Assembly (NCBI GenBank): GCA_035763125.1
Contig: DASUBU010000070.1
Coordinates: forward strand, 1 to 7,372
DNA from: SMAG-U1939 sp035763125
GTDB lineage: Bacteria; Chloroflexota; Ktedonobacteria; Ktedonobacterales; JADMIN01
DNA: 7,372 bases
Direction: 5' to 3'
Part shown: one piece after another, positions 5,635 to 7,372 of the stretch
How positions within the stretch are numbered: position 1 is the first letter of the stretch
Layout of the letters: every line of letters starts with the position of its first letter
The notes under the pieces: generated by a model
Seen by the model: the letters and a program-made list of their open reading frames with translations, nothing else
What the model was told of the DNA's origin: nothing
Database searches by the model: none
Translations under genes and position numbers: made by a program

Positions 5635-6153
5635 CTAATTCACCGCGGCCGGCTCGCGCTTGTCTGTCTTGTCCTCGACCATCAGTGGCGGCTGGCTGCT
5701 CTCGGCGTCGCGCACGGTGATTCGCTTCGGCTGCGCGTGCTGCGCCAGCGGGATTGCGAGCGTCAGCACCCCACGCTCGAAGCGTGTCTCGACACGATCG
5801 CCGTCCACATCCTTCGGGAACGTGATCGAGCGGATGAGCTCGCCGGGACCAAACTCGCGCAGCAGGAACGTGGACTTCTTGAGCAGATCCTCGGAGAGCC
5901 ACTCGGGCTGGCTGGCTTTGATCGAGAGCACGTTCTGCCGCACCGTCAGATCAATGTTCTCGGGCTTGATCCCCGGCAGCAGCACCTGGACCACATACTG
6001 CCCATCCGCCTCCAGCGCGTTCATCTGGCCGAGGGTGCCACTGCCCAGCCCACCGGCGCCCGGCCGCACGAACGCCTGCTCGAAGAGCTGGTTCATGGCA
6101 TCGTGCAGCGTGGTCACGCCACGGATCGGATCCCATCGGGTGACGGAAGACAT
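5635..6153 (-). CDS. hsp20: Hsp20 / alpha-crystallin-type small heat-shock protein
   Basis: This 172-residue cytoplasmic holdase binds unfolding proteins as large oligomers. The N-terminal arm begins TRWDPIRG (5-12), the usual Hsp20 opening, with an amphipathic helix (about 13-29). The alpha-crystallin domain spans about 44-147: YVVQVLLPGIKPENIDL (53-69), VLSIKA (75-80), LLREFGPGELIRSITFP (97-113, with the GE turn) and the hallmark GVLTLAIP (128-135). A C-terminal ITV motif (145-147) fills the I-x-I/V role in oligomer assembly, followed by a charged flexible tail. Two ATGs lie close together (6159 and 6153). The AGGAGG at 6163-6168 is three bases from the first and nine from the second, so 6153 is favoured. 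merR follows on the same strand, and the long upstream leader suggests stress control. The assignment is firm. Confidence 0.95.
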   Translation of the reverse strand: MSSVTRWDPIRGVTTLHDAMNQLFEQAFVRPGAGGLGSGTLGQMNALEADGQYVVQVLLPGIKPENIDLTVRQNVLSIKASQPEWLSEDLLKKSTFLLREFGPGELIRSITFPKDVDGDRVETRFERGVLTLAIPLAQHAQPKRITVRDAESSQPPLMVEDKTDKREPAAVN

Positions 6154-6180
6154 GGTCATTCACCTCCTAAGCAACCACTG
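6151..6180 (-). promoter_or_regulatory. Leader hairpin covering the hsp20 start codon (candidate RNA thermometer)
   Basis: In the hsp20 mRNA, CAGUGGUU (6180-6173) can pair with GACCAUG (6157-6151), giving seven pairs with one bulged G and one G-U. The 15-base loop carries the AGGAGG ribosome binding site, and the AUG at 6153 lies in the stem. A weak, bulged stem over a heat-shock start codon has the geometry of an RNA thermometer, but a stem this short can arise by chance. Confidence 0.35.
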
Positions 6181-6253
6181 AGATTCCTCTGCAATCGCGG
6201 CATCGCTCGCGGCACGTCTCATTTCTGCTCGCCGCTCGCGATCTTCACAGAGA

Positions 6254-6282
6254 AAGGTATCGCATCTCGCGTGGAACGTCAA
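6254..6282 (-). promoter_or_regulatory. Putative hsp20 promoter
   Basis: On the minus strand, TTGACG (6282-6277) matches five of six bases of a -35 box. Seventeen bases later comes TACCTT (6259-6254), a poor -10 box; a GATACC two bases closer is an alternative. The AT-rich island lies immediately upstream of the -35, where an UP element would sit. Transcription from here would give a leader of roughly 90-100 bases before the hsp20 ATG. Confidence 0.35.
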
Positions 6283-6331
6283 GTTATCTCCTACAATACT
6301 AACGAAACTCTAACATATTTTGTTAGTTATA
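6281..6331. repeat. AT-rich island with three CTAAC/GTTAG units
   Basis: This 51-bp stretch is about 25% G+C in a region otherwise near two thirds G+C. It contains CTAAC at 6299-6303 and 6310-6314 and the inverted unit GTTAG at 6322-6326. The first two are spaced by 11 bp, about one helical turn; the last two form a dyad with a 7-bp gap. It sits just upstream of the putative hsp20 -35 box, so an UP element or operator is the likeliest role. Confidence 0.5.
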
Positions 6332-6380
6332 CGCGCGTAAGACTCAACGCCCATGGTGCGCGAGGCGGTATCATGCCTAT

Positions 6381-7372
6381 CTATTGGCTTGCTTCGGCAA
6401 TTCCTTGGATGACGCCGCGCCGGCCGATCCGGTAGCGCCGGCCACGCCACTCGATCGTGCGGCGGAAAAGACCCGCGCCGAAGAGCAGCGGCACCACCAG
6501 TAGCTCGTAGGGCACCAGCAGCAGCGGCAATGGCAGCGCCGGCTGGCGATAGACGCGGGCATTCAGCAGCGCGGCACCGCCCACCCGCGCGATCAGCGCC
6601 GCACCCAGCAGCGCGAGGCTGAGCGATAACGTTGCCGCTCCGCCTGCCGCAAGCCCAGCCAGCAGCGCCAGCGCCGCCCAGAGCTGCGGATGCCACGTCA
6701 GCACGATCAACGTATAGCCCGCCAGCCCTTCCGCCCGCAGCATCGCGATCCACTTTGCCAGGTGCCGCAGCCCGCCACGCAGCGAGAGCCGCTCGAAGGG
6801 AATGGCGACGGTGAACGGCGCGAGCACGCAGCGCAGCCCCAGCCCGGCCACTGCCCGGCCACTCGCCGCATCGTCGCTGACCGTGGCCGTGAACTGGTCC
6901 AGCCCGCCGATGCGCTCCAGCGTCGCCCGGCGCATCAGCCACAGCGAGCCGACCACCACCGGCTGCCGTGATACGAGCGCCAGCGCCCCAAAGTTCGGCG
7001 CGAACGAGTAGTTGGAGTACAGCGCGACCAGCGCGCCACCCTCCGGCCCCGGCGGTCGGTAGCACGGCAGGAAATACGCCGCGCCTGTGCCCGGCTGCGC
7101 CAGTGCCGCGAGCCCCGCCGCCAGTGTGCCCGGCCCCACCAGCACGTCGGCATCCACACTGGCGATCACCTCGCCGCGCGCCTCCTTCTCCGCGGCTGCC
7201 AGATTGTGCTGCTTGCCCATGCGCTCTTTGGCTGGACCACTCAGCACGACGCGAATCGCCCGCTCGGGATGCGCTGTTCGCACCCGCTCACAGACCGCAT
7301 AGGCGGGATCGTCCGTGGTCTCCATGGCGAAGAGGTATTCGACCGCAATCCCAGGCAGGCGTGACGCTACCA
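6381..7372 (-). CDS. GT21-like (ceramide glucosyltransferase / HpnI-type) membrane glycosyltransferase, 5' end cut
   Basis: 329 residues are visible and the frame runs off the right edge. Codons upstream of the first internal ATG (7325) read VEYLFA then METTDDPA, the conserved strand and DDPA motif of the family, so that ATG is not the start. The GT-A catalytic domain shows D-D-P-A (about 20-23), KQHNL (53-57), the D-x-D at 73-75 in SVDADV, VVVGSLWLMRR (138-148), the DD pair at 166-167 and RHLAKW (202-207), which fits the (Q/R)xxRW-type motif with a Lys variant. Several hydrophobic segments follow (roughly 216-305), anchoring it in the membrane. Such enzymes transfer a sugar from a nucleotide donor to a lipid acceptor such as ceramide, hopanoid or diacylglycerol. 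The acceptor is unknown. The C-terminus is complete (stop 6381-6383). Confidence 0.88.
   Translation of the reverse strand, partial: VASRLPGIAVEYLFAMETTDDPAYAVCERVRTAHPERAIRVVLSGPAKERMGKQHNLAAAEKEARGEVIASVDADVLVGPGTLAAGLAALAQPGTGAAYFLPCYRPPGPEGGALVALYSNYSFAPNFGALALVSRQPVVVGSLWLMRRATLERIGGLDQFTATVSDDAASGRAVAGLGLRCVLAPFTVAIPFERLSLRGGLRHLAKWIAMLRAEGLAGYTLIVLTWHPQLWAALALLAGLAAGGAATLSLSLALLGAALIARVGGAALLNARVYRQPALPLPLLLVPYELLVVPLLFGAGLFRRTIEWRGRRYRIGRRGVIQGIAEASQ

Noticed and set aside
6204..6240. Two copies of CGCTCGCG (6204-6211 and 6233-6240) in the hsp20 leader
   Set aside because: They are short GC-rich octamers likely to recur by chance, and no structure or known site is associated with them.
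6254..6350. HAIR (CTTGAGT-N7-ACTCAAG) or CIRCE operator upstream of hsp20
   Set aside because: Only a single imperfect half-site (GTTGAGT) was found, and no GAGTGCTAA-type CIRCE arms.
5605..6435. 276-residue plus-strand open frame opposite hsp20
   Set aside because: It is antisense to the certain hsp20 gene, has no recognisable domain, and is explained by GC-rich codon bias on the other strand.
6310..7065. 251-residue minus-strand open frame within the glycosyltransferase gene
   Set aside because: It is Ala/Gly/Arg-rich and out of frame with the motif-bearing glycosyltransferase.
7323..7325. ATG at 7325 as the glycosyltransferase start
   Set aside because: Upstream codons encode conserved GT21-like sequence, so the gene continues beyond the window.

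Overview
The window is GC-rich (roughly two thirds G+C by eye) and densely coding, with strong AGGAGG-type ribosome binding sites. The gene content is a mixture often seen in Chloroflexota (Thermomicrobia/Ktedonobacteria-like) and, less likely, Actinobacteria: an HspR-like MerR regulator next to an Hsp20 chaperone, an XdhC/CoxI family protein, a Ser/Thr-tailed lipoprotein and a GT21-like glycosyltransferase. No rRNA or other phylogenetic marker is present, so the phylum is an inference. I see no tRNA, IS element, CRISPR array or phage gene.

Layout, left to right. (1) 1-815, minus: an XdhC/CoxI molybdoenzyme maturation factor, cut by the left edge. (2) 816-1109: a divergent promoter region. 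(3) 1110-1793, plus: a cysteine-containing lipoprotein of unknown function. (4) 1913-3319, plus: a cytoplasmic serine beta-lactamase-like hydrolase with a C-terminal accessory domain, preceded by its own putative promoter and a strong leader hairpin. (5) 3320-3629: a 310-bp spacer, possibly holding the decayed tail of a PIN-domain gene. (6) 3630-5121, plus: two tandem, collinear HAD phosphatase paralogues (about 57% identical by hand count). The second has all the catalytic residues; the first has lost the general acid Asp and the motif III Lys. (7) 5028-5462, minus: an HspR-like MerR regulator whose 3' end overlaps the second HAD gene tail-to-tail by 94 bp. (8) 5635-6153, minus: an Hsp20 small heat-shock protein, separated from merR by a 10-bp perfect stem-loop. 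(9) 6154-6380: the hsp20 leader and promoter region, with a sharply AT-rich island carrying three CTAAC/GTTAG units and a weak hairpin over the start codon. (10) 6381-7372, minus: a GT21-like membrane glycosyltransferase, cut by the right edge.

The genes do not form one pathway. The linked units are the HAD pair (31-bp gap, probably co-transcribed) and hsp20-merR, which looks like a stress module in which the HspR-like protein probably represses its own gene and/or hsp20. The points most worth following are the catalytically degenerate HAD paralogue beside an intact copy, and the layered regulatory DNA/RNA around hsp20 and merR.
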